Part shown: positions 11,708-24,347 of the stretch, one piece after another
How the letters are laid out: every line of letters begins with the position of its first letter
Numbering within the stretch: position 1 is the first letter of the stretch
DNA from: Macrolepiota albuminosa
Lineage: Eukaryota; Basidiomycota; Agaricomycetes; Agaricales; Agaricaceae
DNA length: 64,000 nucleotides
Assembly (NCBI GenBank): GCA_027475525.1
Contig: JAMWFC010000082.1
Coordinates: 496,001 to 560,000 of the forward strand
Reading direction: 5' to 3'
The notes under the pieces: model-generated
Told to the model about the DNA's origin: nothing
The model's database searches: none
Seen by the model: the letters and a program-made list of their open reading frames with translations, nothing else
Position numbers and translations under genes: made by a program

Positions 11708-12961
11708 TTAGGTCAATGGACTAGCATATTACATAAATCATCGCTGGAGCTTGTATAAAATATAACGGAGTGGCAGATTACATAAATCATTGCTGGAGCA
11801 ATAGCTTACATCAGCAGGGTACTATAGCTTGACATAAATACAAACACTGGCTCGAGCATTTTTATAGGCTGCTGCATGGTAAACAGCTTAACAATCTTAA
11901 TCTTTTGAAGCACTGGAGACACTGGATATACCATCTTGTTTGATGGTCTATACAATATTAAGTTTACAAAAGAAAAATAAAATAAAATAAACAACAGCAC
12001 AGCAAAATAAACTACAATATATATATATATAACTGCTAAGACCACTAGATTTGCTTAGCAGCTAGATTATGCAAATGAGTACAATATTGAAATCTGTACA
12101 GAGCAACTTACTGGGCCTGTTCAATGATTCGTCGTCACTGCTTGAGCTACTTGAAGTATCACTTTGGCTGGGACTATGGGGGCTGGGATTACGGGGGGCG
12201 TGTTTGTAGAAGCGAGTACAGGAGATTTGGGGGAGGGGTCACTGATATAAACAAACTCGGGGCAGGCAATGTAAGATTTCAATTCATCAATAGAAAATTC
12301 GACCCAGCAAGACAAGTTAGCATCCTTTCATGTCAGGGATTGACATTTGTGAGCGTGATGCCAAGTTGGCGTGCAATTGTGAAGTCACGCCAAACATAAC
12401 CATTGATGTACAGATAAGCTGAGAAAGGATGAGAAATATTAGGACTTAGATGCAGAAAACACTCACAAAAGTCAACTGTAAGAACTCTGCAAACAATGTA
12501 TCGGCTTTCCCTCCAGGCAAACGTTAATTCGGCAGGATTGACATTGAAAGCACCAAGACACAGATAGACAAGGGTGTATGCCTTCCAGGCAGGTCCATCA
12601 CAGAGAATGGATTGAATGTTGATACAAATTGTTGACGGTGAGGTGTCTGTGTCAGACCTGCATAAATTATTTAGCCATGTAAGCTTTTTGTAGTGTATAA
12701 GTACACAAGCATGTGTAGCCAGGAATCAAGACGATATGTATTCAAGCACAGGCAGACCTGTTATGACACTGCCATCGGACTCGCTTTCAAGTTCATGATT
12801 GGAGAAGAACTAGTACATAAGCCTTTGCATACGGACCCAGTTTTTGACCGACATCTCAAAGGATCAAAGGTCGCTGCTCCAAGCATAGTTTGTAGACACA
12901 AGTGCATCATGCAACTCAAAATCTATAATATATGAGACGACTTTTGTGGGGATTTGATGCG
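11708..12961. other. AT-rich region with no supported gene
   Basis: Low CpG, with a short TA repeat near 12015-12030. Short frames on both strands (such as 12121-12315 minus) have neither start context nor recognised motifs. Probably repeat-derived. Confidence 0.5.
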
Positions 12962-13115
12962 ATGACTAAAAATTTGTCAGCTGAGTCATCCATGACTAAG
13001 GCTGACAAATAGTTGTCTTTTTGGTCTGTTTTCAATAAATGACTAAAAATTTGTCAGCTGAGTCATCCATGACTAAGGCTGACAAATAGTTGTCTTTTTG
13101 GTCTGTTTTCAATAA
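12962..13115. repeat. Perfect 77-bp tandem duplication (12962-13038 / 13039-13115)
   Basis: Two identical adjacent copies, period 77, in non-coding sequence. Each unit itself holds a GTCAGC...GCTGAC inverted motif. Same class as the other nine. Confidence 0.95.
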
Positions 13116-13282
13116 ATATTGGTAGATAATGCTTAGAAATTTCAGATAAAATCACTGAAAAATCTGAAAATATTCAAGGCCTACTGATACACTGATTTTA
13201 GTTTTTCTGAGATTTATAAATGCTTAAAGAAATCTGAAAAATTCAATTTAGCTTATAATAATGCTCTGAGAGTTGAGGAAAA

Positions 13283-13404
13283 CTGGGAATGAGCACTGAG
13301 TTGTGAAACACAGAGGCCTTAACCGAACGAAGTGAGGTTGAGGCTGGGAATGAGCACTGAGTTGTAAAATGCAGAGGCCTTAACCAGACAAAGTGAGGTT
13401 AGGG
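13283..13404. repeat. Imperfect 61-bp tandem repeat, two units
   Basis: CTGGGAATGAGCACTGAGTT recurs at 13283 and 13344 (period 61) with several mismatches between units, including CG versus CA changes. Unlike the 77-bp set this is diverged and so looks genuine. Confidence 0.8.
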
Positions 13405-14386
13405 TGGAGGCTTAGTTGGGGGGGTTTGGGGGCAAAGCCTCCAATGAGCTACGAAATTTGTGCTGAAGGCACAAATTGTAGCTCGTAGTTGCATAGACAA
13501 AGAAGGATCAGCACACCATCCCATGAGTTTGTGTTCAGAACATGACCATGGTCGTAATCTGCACATACGTGAATAGTATAAACAAATGTGATGGTGACTA
13601 CACATACCGTGTTCAGTCACAGAGTCGACAAGAACCAGTACAAAATAGGTGAGGAGGTGCATTAGCACCGTGTATGAGGCGGAGCTGTGGTCGGTGTTGG
13701 ATATTGATGTGGAAGCAACATAATAGTAATATAAGCCAATTATCGAGGCAGCAAGAGTTGATGTGTTGTAGAAATGACCCCTGTGGCATATTGTTAGTAT
13801 GGGAGTAACTACGGCATGAGGTAGACATGGGTGTATAATGCTGTAATAATATATTATCAGTAAATAATATAAGAAAAAAAAACAACTAGTGGACAAACAG
13901 CATGGAACCTGGCTGCAGAACAAGTAGCTCGACGTCCCACTTTTCATCATTTGGCTTTCTGGTCTAAAAATCATTAACATAAAGATCCCAGGCCCCAAAG
14001 TCATTGTAATTTCCAGATTTGGGCAATGCCACGAACCACAACTTTGTGCCAGTCTCGATAAAGACAAAGATAGCAAACCCATTGGCATTAATATGCCAGT
14101 AATGGTGGGTTCCGCTGGTCGATGCAAGATTCCATCACATATCTGAAATTGGATAAAAATCCTCCACCTTATAGTATACGTGACCTTGAACTTTTTCCCA
14201 AACAGCCGAGTTGCTTGAGAATGGGAGGCGCAGAAAAGTTTCTAGAGAAGCAGGGATATCCAAAGCACTTAATGATCTTGGGTACGAAGATTCCAGTGTC
14301 CTTAGAAGATCCCAGGGGTTGCATGCTTCAAGCATTTGGTATCAGATATAGTGAAATCTGCAGGGAAAAAAAAGAAATAAATTAAA

Positions 14387-16515
14387 TTAAATTAAATATA
14401 ACAATAATAATAATAATAAAACAAAGGAGAATGTACCATGAACCTGGATAACATTGTCCAGAACGCATATGTCTGATAAGAAGTGCGCATTGAAGCCTGG
14501 ATCAATATGCTGGTTCCCAATAACAAGAATACAGGATTGCAATGCCAATATTTTCGAGAGTGCAAGTAGAGACAAAGAGTAATACTCAGCTTGAGTCATC
14601 ACCTTCATGGACAAGAGTTGATCCTGATGAGCAATAGATGCAGCATACATTCTGCAAAACCAAACAAGATCCCTGTCGAGCTACAGAGCAGTGAATAGAA
14701 GGCTACTATAACGGAATAGAATATATATGCACGTGAAATTTTGGTGTGTATTCAAATACCCCATTGCTGCCAGTCAAAGGTATTTGTATGGTGTCCCCTT
14801 CATGGAGAATCCATGATTCTGAGAGATCGAGACGATTCGGATCTTTGACCATATGGCTATCCTCATCATCCTAAACCCAGAATCACAACCAGTTGATCAA
14901 TACATAGACAGTCACTCACCATAGACTCAAGAGTCAGGTCAATATAACCCCGATCTGTCTCAACAATTTCAAGGAGTGAAGCAACCGCCATTACCTCAGC
15001 AGAGTCGTTGGAGAAATCGCTAGCGCCATCTGAGTCCAACACAGGAGACTTGCTTGCGCTATCTGAGTCAACGTGCGCCTTACTTGTAAAGTTTTTTTTT
15101 CTATTCCTAGGCATCAAGAGTGCCGTACTACATTGCTTGTTTTTAGCCGCAATACGTGCCAATTTTCTCCAGTTGTTTTTAGAAGTCTTAGTGGAGCTGA
15201 CAGTCACCACCAGTTTGGAAGAAGGCAGGTTGTTGTTAACTGCTGTGTTGAAGGTGTTGACCAAAGTTAATGAACCAATACCGGTAACTACAGGTGTCAC
15301 CTGTTCTCCATTCGGTGCTTCTGTATTGAGAAGAGATGCCTCAGTAGCAGGTGCCATATTGGAATTAGTATGAATGACCTCACAATCACTTGCAGGGGAA
15401 TCCTCGACGTTCAAAATGTCAGGTGCCACGTCCATAGGATCTGGTTCAGGGGAATTCTCAATGTCACAATTTGAAATAACAGGCGATACATCCATAGTGT
15501 CCTCCGATGCACGGACGTTATTTGGAGAGGAAGGTACATCGGTTAACTGGTTGAGGTTTTCAGAACCTGTGGTGTCTTCCAATGCATGGACAAGTGCATC
15601 TGTACTAGGAGACAGGTCAATATGGGAATCATCAGGCGTGATGTCTATAAGGTCCTCTAAGGCAACGGTACTATTCAGATAAGCAGGCAAGTTGTCAAAA
15701 AATTCAGGCCTCATAGGTGAAGACTGCTCATAACTATCAGGCTTGTCGCTGACGGTTAGATGAAGAACACCTATGTGACCCAATGGGCTTGCCGAGCAAT
15801 TAGAGGGTCCTGGTAAGGCATCCAATTCAACAGGGAATGGAGTGAGTCCAAACAGCTGGCTTGCGTCATCATCTCGTTGGGTTTTGTCACTCGTTGAAGT
15901 GGTCAATGCAAGAGTCAAAGTAGCAAGTGAAGCATTGCAAAGACGCTTCTTAGAAGGAGAAGGGATGGATATAATTTCAATCCAGGCAGGTGCCGCTTCA
16001 TTAATTTGATCAGTCAGGGTACTCAAAGCAGATGACAGCTCGGTTAGCAGGTCACCACCCTGAGCTGCTAAGAATAACACTTGCCATAATGCTTTATCTG
16101 CCTTGACAATGATACATAGACGTTTGAGCCCTCCAACATGCCTCCAAAGCTTTGAAAGCAATCAGAGATGCTCAAACAAAATAAAAGGTAGATCAATTTA
16201 CCTGTAGCAGGGAGTCTTTACTGGTTAGTACACCATACTTGCAAGGAAGAAGTAACATGAGCGGGGATACAAGCAATGCTAAATAAAGTGCGTTGTGCAT
16301 GATAGTCAAGCAACTATATGAACCGGCACCATTGATGGCACTGCCATGCATGGTATAAAGATATTTTAATTGATCTTGGTCGCTAGACCTGCTTTCGCTA
16401 TACACATCAAAAACAATGAGCAGACATTTTAATAAGGACCGGAAGGACAATACTCATCAACAATGATATCTTCAATTGCTGTGATATCAGACAGTAAATA
16501 GAGGTTACCCTGAGG
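14387..16515 (-). CDS. Unrecognised multi-exon protein, partial model
   Basis: I do not recognise it. Reading on the minus strand, splice-consistent exons join as: a segment with GNLYLLSDITAIEDIIVDE (ends near 16454), an intron (about 16396-16453), an exon ending KDSLLQ at 16202, a 52-bp GT-AG intron (16150-16201, phase 0), a long exon (14920-16149) beginning LWRHVGGLKRL, and a 49-bp GT-AG intron (14871-14919) followed by DDEDSHMVKDPNRLDLSES. The long exon is mostly Ser/Asp/Thr/Pro-rich and acidic (SPNNVRASEDTMDVSP), with a basic patch near its end; it is probably disordered. Further exons probably follow down to about 14390 (MYAASIAHQDQLLSMK) and upstream to about 17270, but stops there suggest decay. 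CpG is very rare throughout. Confidence 0.5.
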
Positions 16516-17275
16516 CAACTTTAATGGACATTCAAACTGATATCAATTAAGATTACCTTCAATAGACAACTCAGATGTAGCGCCACACTTGTAAGATTGA
16601 TTATGGTGTTTTGAACACCCTTATTGCTGACCCAAGAAGTGAGTTTGGAATACAGCTTCATGCGTGGACCTGTAAACTTTGGAGTAGGGCAGTCTCTCGG
16701 TTGTTCTCCTCTAGATTCGGCATTTATTTTATTCAGATGCTGTATGAGGTTTTTATGGAATTTCCTGATAAGGTTTGGGAGTGAGTTTAAAGAGTTTACT
16801 GGCTAAAACACAAACTCAATCAATGAAATGGGTAATAGAAATGAACCTACTGATCGACTATTCTCCATCATTGGCCCTGAGGTTCATGGAGAGCGCATCT
16901 TATCCTCACACACAAGGGTGTATATGTCAAGTACACGATATGACAAAATGACTTTGAAAAAGGCTTCAAGTGCCTTATCTTTTGGTACACAATAAACAGG
17001 GACATCATTTATAGTATCTCAAAATATGGAAAATACGTCTGGACAGCTAGCAAGAGAAATATTTTTTTCTTCCTCAGACAACACATGTGCAAGAGCCTTG
17101 AATAGGTCAGCAGAGCATGCATAAAAAAAACTAATCAACTTGCCGCTACAGGTGTGCTGTCAAAGTGAGAGGACAGGTTAGGAGTGTTAGGAACAACATC
17201 TGAATACCAAGAGTGATTGTAAAACTTAGAGTTGTCAATGCAAGGGTGGCTAGATGACATTGTACCGTCCATGGT
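16516..17275 (-). pseudogene. Probable decayed 5' exons of the preceding gene
   Basis: On the minus strand an ATG at about 17272 opens a frame reading MDGTMSSSHPCIDNSKF and later stretches such as LFKALAHVLSEEEKN and VPVYCVPKDKALEAFFKV, interrupted by stops. The orientation and spacing fit upstream exons of the unrecognised minus-strand gene. Weak evidence. Confidence 0.3.
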
Positions 17276-18220
17276 GACAATTGCAGAACAAGAACAGATT
17301 GGACAATCAAATACAAATTATACAATAATGATAAACATACACAACTATTTGTCAGCTGTTGCAGGAGCTGAGACTGCCATGTTTGGCACTTTCTGATGTA
17401 ACCAGTTCTGGAACCAGCAGTTTTTTCTTAGAATAGAGCATGGGAAGACTTTATATAACATGACCTAACAGATCTCCAGCAATTCCTGTGCACCCATAAG
17501 CAGTTTCATTGTCAGCATCCACTCTCATGAAGTCGTTCAAGCATGCGTTGTTGACATTCAAAATGCTAGGTATGTTTCCTCTTACCCACACAGCTATATG
17601 TTCTGAAAACTTCATATAGTCCCACTAGCAGGTCATATGCAGCCAAATGCAAATGTGGGTAAAGTCGGCATATAGACAAAAGACTATGTGTCTCCAGGAC
17701 TATGGGGCAGTTTGTTCTTATTAGTTTTTTCTAGGTTTGACAGCATTGACATCGTTGGATCACAGCTGATGATAAGCTTTGGAATTGATGATTGAATATC
17801 CTACATCTCAAACACAGAAGAAGAATGTAAAGTATAAAAACTTGCTCACTTTCCCTTCCTCTCACAATTCAAGCGAAAAAATGAAAAGCCCCAATTTGAT
17901 ATTGACACAGGTATGAAGTTGTCCATTACTTTTTCTTTAATAACAAACATCTATGTATTATTCATTATCCTGCTAGATATCAAGTAATCAGAGTCACCAT
18001 TTCTATTTCTTGCCCACGATCTTCCCCCAGCAGAGCAGAATATCATTAACCGTTGTGCTCACACTGCATCGGCGTTAACGTAAGGCAGTCAAATTTGTTA
18101 ACTGCTTAATGGTGATTCCTGTGCATGGTCACAGGATGCCACGTCATTTAAACACAGCCAGGGATGCAAAAGACTGTCTGTCCTTCTTTGCCAACATATA
18201 ATTTTCACCAATCACTCTAA
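17276..18220. other. No supported gene
   Basis: AT-rich and CpG-poor sequence with only very short frames. No recognisable element end or RNA gene was seen. Confidence 0.5.
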
Positions 18221-18616
18221 ATGTCTCTGGATTTCTCAAGTGGTACCTTTGTCCATCTGCACATAAAACTTGGGTATGGCCAGGACCGTCCTCTTGGTGC
18301 TAAATCTGTGATAGAGCTTGTAGAATTAACTGCTTTGCATTATCCCAGCCATATCTTCGGCATCCATCCTCATGCTCAAGCTTCATGGTATCTGGGAACA
18401 AAGAGTCCTAATATTTTTACCTCAGCTGATCTCATCGTACCTGGATATAACTCAACTGGAGATGCAGAAAATATTAGGAACATGATGAATGTATTTGGTA
18501 CTAATGACGATGTCTGTATGTCATCACAGTATCCTGCTAGTCCTCATTCCACGCCTGCTCAATATCCTTTTCTGATAATATCCACTCTCGTGCCCCTGTT
18601 GGCAATGAAGATGTAG
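18221..18616 (+). CDS. Short unrecognised ORF (131 aa)
   Basis: Open frame starting MSLDFSSGTFVHLHIKLGYG. No motif is recognised and no splice-consistent continuation was found. It lies inside repeat-rich sequence and may be a fragment of a transposon-borne or decayed gene; a spurious ORF is equally possible. Confidence 0.25.
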   Translation: MSLDFSSGTFVHLHIKLGYGQDRPLGAKSVIELVELTALHYPSHIFGIHPHAQASWYLGTKSPNIFTSADLIVPGYNSTGDAENIRNMMNVFGTNDDVCMSSQYPASPHSTPAQYPFLIISTLVPLLAMKM

Positions 18617-18840
18617 ATGGTCTTGAATAGGTTTGTTACAGCTTATGGCTCACAGCTTGTTGATGTGCTGGACAAAGAGACCATCATGGTTTTATATTAC
18701 ATGGTTAGTGTCTTTGTGCTCTTGCCACGGGACTTCAGCAATGCTGATGCATAGGCGACGTATTTGGGATAAAACGCTGCATAAAACTTGTTGGCTATGC
18801 TCCAAACACATTATTTTGATAATAGGACGTGCATACAAGC

Positions 18841-19200
18841 TCAAACCTGCATGCAGATGCTCCAAGGACCACGCGAGGGCTAATATCAGCCAACGGGAGC
18901 AATGATGATGCAGGGGTGGGTTTTACATGATCACTCATCATGTCATACTTGTAAACCGTGTCCCGACCTCATGATTTCTATTCTAGGATGTGCCAAATAT
19001 ATCCAAACCGCATGTGGAGGCATCAAAGACGACAAAGAGGGCTGACGTTGACTGTTTCAAGGCCAACAGGAGCGACGTTGAGATGCAGGCAGGGCAGAAT
19101 GTATCTAACCTGCATACAGGGACATCAAGGATGATGAAGGGGGACAATGTTGGCCGTTTAAAGGCCAATGAGAGCGACGTTGAGGTGCAGGTAGGGTATT
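18841..19200 (+). repeat. Diverged ~100-bp coding-like tandem repeat
   Basis: Three related units start near 18841, 19007 and 19106. The last two are about 99 bp apart and both contain AGGCCAA..AGAGCGACGTTGAG-like cores, translating to repeats of the form KANxSDVExQxG. The units differ by many substitutions, so this is an old repeat, possibly from a repetitive protein. Confidence 0.55.
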
Positions 19201-19789
19201 TGTGACCGTCACATGTGATTTGATGCATTGGGATCATCACGGCGTCCCAGACGTTGCCCAGCGTGAATGCTTTATTCGACGTTATTTTCGACCTCACAAC
19301 GTCTATGAATTGCTTCTCAACTTTTGATGAATCATCCCACGCAGTTTCCCAAACCGTCAACGGTGATCCGTTGTGTAAAATCGGAAAAAGGGAAGGCAGA
19401 ATAACTGGTGTGATTCAAGGCACAAAGTAAGTGGCCTTGTGCCTTCTTTTTTTGCTCTGAAAGCCTGACAAACGCTCAGGCATGCGTACGCATACGTTGT
19501 TGGCGCATTGAAGTGCTGCAAGGGAGTTAAGAGGAGGAAAGCACCCGATTGTTACAACGGACAGGTTCATTTATGCTTTTTTTTTATATTATGCTTACGG
19601 ACATCAATCTATACAGTTTCGATACTGACATATATATAAACGTTGACAAAATCGATACATTTACTCCTAAATTACCGTACCCTCGAATGTCGTGCTGGCA
19701 CGTCACGCTGACACTGCCACGTCCACACAGCATCACCGACAACCCGTAGACCTCGGTCTCGCCGTGCGTCGCAGCGGCCCATCCCCTTT

Positions 19790-20230
19790 GATATGAAGAA
19801 TGATAGATCAATTTTGGGCTATGACTATTTGTGAACCCCCTGAATGTGGGACATTCTACTGCTTGGTATCAAAAATATGGGATATCAAAATGCAGAACAT
19901 CACTGTATCAACTAAGACCTAGATAATACACAATGAGTACAATCTAGGCAGTTTTTCAGCATGAAGAATGATAGATCAATCTTGGGCTATGACTATTTGT
20001 AAACCCCCTGAACATTGAATGTTCTGCTGCTTGGGACAAAAAATATGGGTGAGTGGTTGTTGGTTTTTGGATATTGCTTCTCCTTGGTGATGACAACAAC
20101 TTGGTACCACCTCTCCTGAGGGTTAGATGTTGATTTTTTTTGGTTTTCATTCCATGATCTGATATGAACACAATACATCTAGATATATGTATACAACAAG
20201 TTTTTTTTCTGTGTCTTTGTAGAGAATATG
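19790..20230. repeat. Dispersed repeat family, units R1 and R2
   Basis: The segment beginning ATGAAGAATGATAGATCAAT occurs at 19793 and 19961, each followed by GGGCTATGACTATTTGT and CCCCCTGAA. A second motif (TTTTCATTCCATGATCTGAT, about 20143) and GTAGAGAATA (about 20219) follow. The same block recurs at 21360-21610, so these are copies of one repeat, perhaps a solo-LTR or MITE-like unit. Confidence 0.7.
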
Positions 20231-20639
20231 ATACTTAATTCAGGCATAAAATTGATGCAAGGCAGACTAGTTGAGATGAGTGAGAATAGAATATTAAGTG
20301 ATTTCAGTCGGTCATAGTGTTTTGCATGAGAAATGATGTATTTCTGAGTCTGGAGTTCTTGAGCTGACCCTAAAAGAGAGGCCAAGTACTCAAGCTAACA
20401 CAAGGGACTACTGAGTAAGTGAAAGTAGGTACGAGTAAATGTAGAGCGTAATGCAAAGAAGCAGGGATGGCGGGTGGGGACGCGAACGCGCGAGTGTACG
20501 ATCTAATTCTAGTCCGACGGATGCGCAGTGTGAGACGATGAGTGTTTGTGAATGCGCTCGCAGGTTTTATAAGTCTTGAACAATGGGACAAAGCGGAGGA
20601 GGCAAAAAGAGGACGACAGGATAAAGAGATAAAGAGGTG

Positions 20640-20700
20640 AAGAGATTGAGATAAGGTTGAGGATAAGATTGAGGATAAGATTGAGGATCTGATGGCCCGA
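20640..20700. repeat. Short GA-rich tandem repeat
   Basis: GAGGATAAGATT and near copies repeat about three times, giving a purine-rich tract. The reading frame seen opposite it (Ser/Leu-rich) is a by-product. Confidence 0.7.
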
Positions 20701-21359
20701 ATTCCTTCACTCTTGCTCAATTCAAGATAAATCAATTTGTGGTATCACTTTGGGCCGTGGACGATTGCGCATATGAAAGGAACGATGGCCTCGACGTGAA
20801 CTATGAAGTATGCGTGTGGACAATACAAAGAGTCTACTTATGTATAGTGTTTAGGTGCTTAGTTGTTGATTGGACGTCTTTTTCGGTATCATGAAATATA
20901 ACTTTGGATGTCGAGGTAGAGTATGGTTAGGAATCGACGTTCTTGAGAAAATAAGAATTAGGACGAAATGGCCGAGCGGTCTATTAATATAACTAAGAAG
21001 CCAGGTTTCTCAAGGTGGTACCACCACCATCAGCCTGTCTGCGTAAACCGCGCCAATACGCACGCGCCTTCATGGCTGTGACCGCCATTACTTTCGATAC
21101 ACTTCTTGCGTGTGTATTTCCTCTCGCTCTATTCTTCGCCCGCACACAGGATGGGCGGCTCATGGACGACCATCGAGGACATTCTCACTCTCAAGGAGAG
21201 GAACTTCATCTACAAAAACAACACTACCATGGGATACTCCATGGATACCCTATAGCCGAGTATGATTGGGCTGCCGCAGGGTACCTGGGTAAAATTCTAG
21301 GTTAGTTTCCATGCACGAAATTACATGGATGTGCACCCTTGCTTGGCATTACTTGTTGA

Positions 21360-21610
21360 CTTTTTCGGTTTTCATTCCATGATCTGATATGAACACGATA
21401 CATCTAGATGTACGTGTAGGACGTCATATATGTATGCAACACAAGTTTTGTTTCTGCGTTTTTGTAGAGAATACTACATTATATGTATTATGTGTTCGAG
21501 TGAAAGAAAAATGATAAATCAATTTGGGGTCGTCATGATGGGCTATGACTATTTATGAACCCCCTGAACGTTGGACGTTCTACTGCTTGGTATCAAAAAT
21601 ACGGGAAATC
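21360..21610. repeat. Dispersed repeat family, unit R3
   Basis: Same two motif blocks as at 19.8-20.2 kb, in the order TTTTCATTCCATGATCTGAT (about 21370), GTAGAGAATA (about 21465), then GGGCTATGACTATTTATGAA (about 21539). It keeps GAACGTTGGACGTTC, where R1 and R2 have TG or CA in place of CG. Confidence 0.7.
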
Positions 21611-21656
21611 GAAATGCAGAATGTTACCGAAATTCGTCACTGTGAACCACGGAGTA

Positions 21657-23646
21657 TCAGCGAACGCTCCTTTGAAATGATGGGAGGAAATACACTAACA
21701 TGCATGGCTTGTCGTCTGGAATACTGAGGAAACCTTTAAATGCACGCACGCATTTGTGTTTGTCAACGTTATACGATAGCACACGACCATTGGATGCAAC
21801 AAGCAGTTCTCCAGGAAGTGGTACTGGATACCGTCTGTCGTAACTAGGGTCAATGGGCTTGACGGCATCCAGAATTTTCAATACACGCAAGACCAAAAAG
21901 TTCCCATCCGTATGCTGTGGCAATGTTGATAGCTCAAAGCGCAAGAGAAGTCGTCCTAAATTGGTTGTAAACACGCGAACGAATTTTTAACAAGTGCACA
22001 CACCAATGTAAGGGTTACTTTTCAACCTCCAGTCCACAAAAATTCCTGAAAGGTGAAGGTTGCGAACGCCAGCGGGCGTCAAGAGATTGAAGTCTGTCAA
22101 CTGTAGGGACATGCTAGCAATAAATGGCTGTTCCACATAACCCAGTACCCGTCCACGAGCTCTCGAGGTCTGCGGAAATCTCCTAATAGCTTGTACCAGT
22201 TCCACATGTCCATCATGGTATAGCTGTTCAACCAGAGGAGCTTTACTTGATTGAGCAAGCTGCAATACGCCAAGGTGCCAGGGTTGGTCCTCATAGTAAA
22301 GGTCCGTTCCCTTCTCAAATTGCGTTGGGTCAGCAGATGGTGTTATTCGAAACCGAATTTGGGCGACAGTGACTGGTAGACCCGGTTTGAGATGCAAATA
22401 CAGGAATCCGTGCGTGTTAGCGGGAAAAGGTTTTGGAACAATCGTTGTCTTGTTAACAATCATCGAACCTAATTGCACAAGGCTAGACATGTGCGGATTG
22501 CCACGTCTCTCGACTCGCACTGATCTGAGGTGTGATATGTCCATGAAATCGAAGGAGTTTAATCGAAGCGGATTTAATGTACTAATCGTTCTTTTTCGGA
22601 CATTAAGCAGTGTGCGTGATCTTCTGACATCGGTGGGAATACTGATGGAAAAAATCAATCGAATTAGTAGACAAGAGGAATACGAAAGAACTACATACGC
22701 GAGTGTATTGCCCATCATGTGTGGAAGCGATGCCAGAAACGGATGATTGAATTCCATATTTTGTACTTGACCATAGTACTTGGACTTGATCAAAGTTCCT
22801 GGTTCCGGAATCGGGTGAAGCAATTCGCCATCTTTTAACAGCGGTTCTACTGGTTCGAGGACTTTGAGGACTCGCATGACAATCGACGTCTCGTTCTCGT
22901 GCTCGCTTAATGTTGATTGTTCAAATCGGACCAGTAGTTTCCCTATACACAATCAGTGTTAAAAAAATGTCTATTCGATCAGTACACTCACCCTTGAACG
23001 TCGACGGGTATTTCCCAACCAACAAGCGAGGCACCATTGTTTTTCCTATCCGAAGCTGCGAATCAACCGTCCTTATTATTAATTCCTCTTCTAACCTCAG
23101 AACAAAAGGCTCCTCCAAGAAAGCTAAGCAGAACCTTGGCACTATGACCCGGCTTGATATTCCATAGTTCAGTATTGTTTCTGGTATATCGTGATCTTGT
23201 TTGAGCAGTGCTTTGATAAATGCATGGGGACGAAGCAGCCTGAACAAAGGAATAGCCCACGGCAATACACCTTCAGACCTCATGAGGTCCATGCCATTTT
23301 GAAAACACGTCGGGTCAGCACTTTCTGTGAGCCGAAAGCGAATTTCACCAGTTGTGAGCGGAAGTGATGGACGGCGATGATAGTACAGAAAACCCTGAGT
23401 CTTCGGAGGGAAACGCGAGTTTCCGTACTTATAATAAATCCTCCCTTTGACAAGTTGACGATCCTTTAGTCCTGCGTAAACTGATGGATGTATATCGGAG
23501 AAGTCGACGAAATCGCTGCTTTGAAGGCGTTCTGGGTCAAGTGACCTGATAGTCCTCCGCGGCCGAATAACCGTCGAACTCCATGCGACGCGTTTTGCAC
23601 CGCGGTGAGGAAACGTCAAGACTGGATTTTTGCGTGTCCTCCACAT
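21657..23646 (-). CDS. Unrecognised two-repeat protein, copy 1 (611 aa)
   Basis: Unknown function; one of three copies here. Exons (minus): 23646-22992, 22942-22699, 22641-22004, 21955-21657, joined by GT-AG introns of 48-57 bp; the sum is a multiple of three. The protein is two diverged units of about 300 residues. Each has LxPxRL..xDF, then QGFLYYHRRPSLPLTTGEIR (unit 2: GFLYLHLKPGLPV), FRxTxSADPT, a GxDL box and W-x-I/L, then, in the next exon, KLLVRFEQSTLxxHE, RVLKVLEP and a PxPEPGTL/PGELL box. No signal peptide or membrane segment is seen. The start is chosen at ATG-TGG, shared with copy 3. No stops interrupt it, so it may be functional. The last exon end is less certain than the rest. 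Confidence 0.7.
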
Positions 23647-24347
23647 CCTGAACACAGGAAGTGAAGGTCAGCTAATCATAGCAATCAGTAGTTGGACGCG
23701 TCCATACATTAGAGAGCCGGGGTCAGCCACCCTGACTCTGAAGCTCTTGGAAGTAATTTGGTTTTCAAATATTTTTGGTAATGATGATCACAATGTTTGT
23801 TTATACCGCCGGCAAGCTGCAGTACAGAGCTAAAGGGCGGGGTAAAGCGGTCTTGTATTTTGGAGGATTGTTCAAACGCGTTCATGTCTTACATAAGCAC
23901 TCCAACACTCAGTACCCAGTACTCAGCTATAACATATTGTTTTATACCTCCCTCCCACCCGTGTATTATATTTCATCGATTTTCATTCTCAACGCGCTGA
24001 GCATACTGTTATGACAGACAACCAATACTTGCCTACCCACCCTATCCGCCGCTCACCACCGCAGCTCCGGCACGAGAGCACGTGCACGTGCCCCTCCTTA
24101 TATTTCATTTCATTTCATTTTACACCACGTCCGGGTTCAACCCAGCCTTATCATCCCTCACAACAATTACACTACCCCTTATCGCATTAATGCAGACTTC
24201 CCATATATAAACATCAGCTCCTCTTTTGGTTTTCAAGGAATAAAATCGATTTCCTCTATGTAGTGACTCAGAATATTGAATAAACACATATCGTCAAGAA
24301 CTAGGTACGAGAATTGGCAGCCTTCTCTGCAGCTTGTGACCGGGCCA
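23647..24347. other. Intergenic, no gene seen
   Basis: Separates copy 1 (5' end) from the 3' end of the kinase gene. It contains a TTTCATTTCATTTCATTT short repeat near 24107. Short plus-strand frames have no support. Confidence 0.6.

Noticed and set aside
13399..14127. 242-codon minus-strand frame with hydrophobic stretches
   Set aside because: Starts without context in CpG-poor repeat DNA, has compositional bias only, and joins to nothing by splicing.
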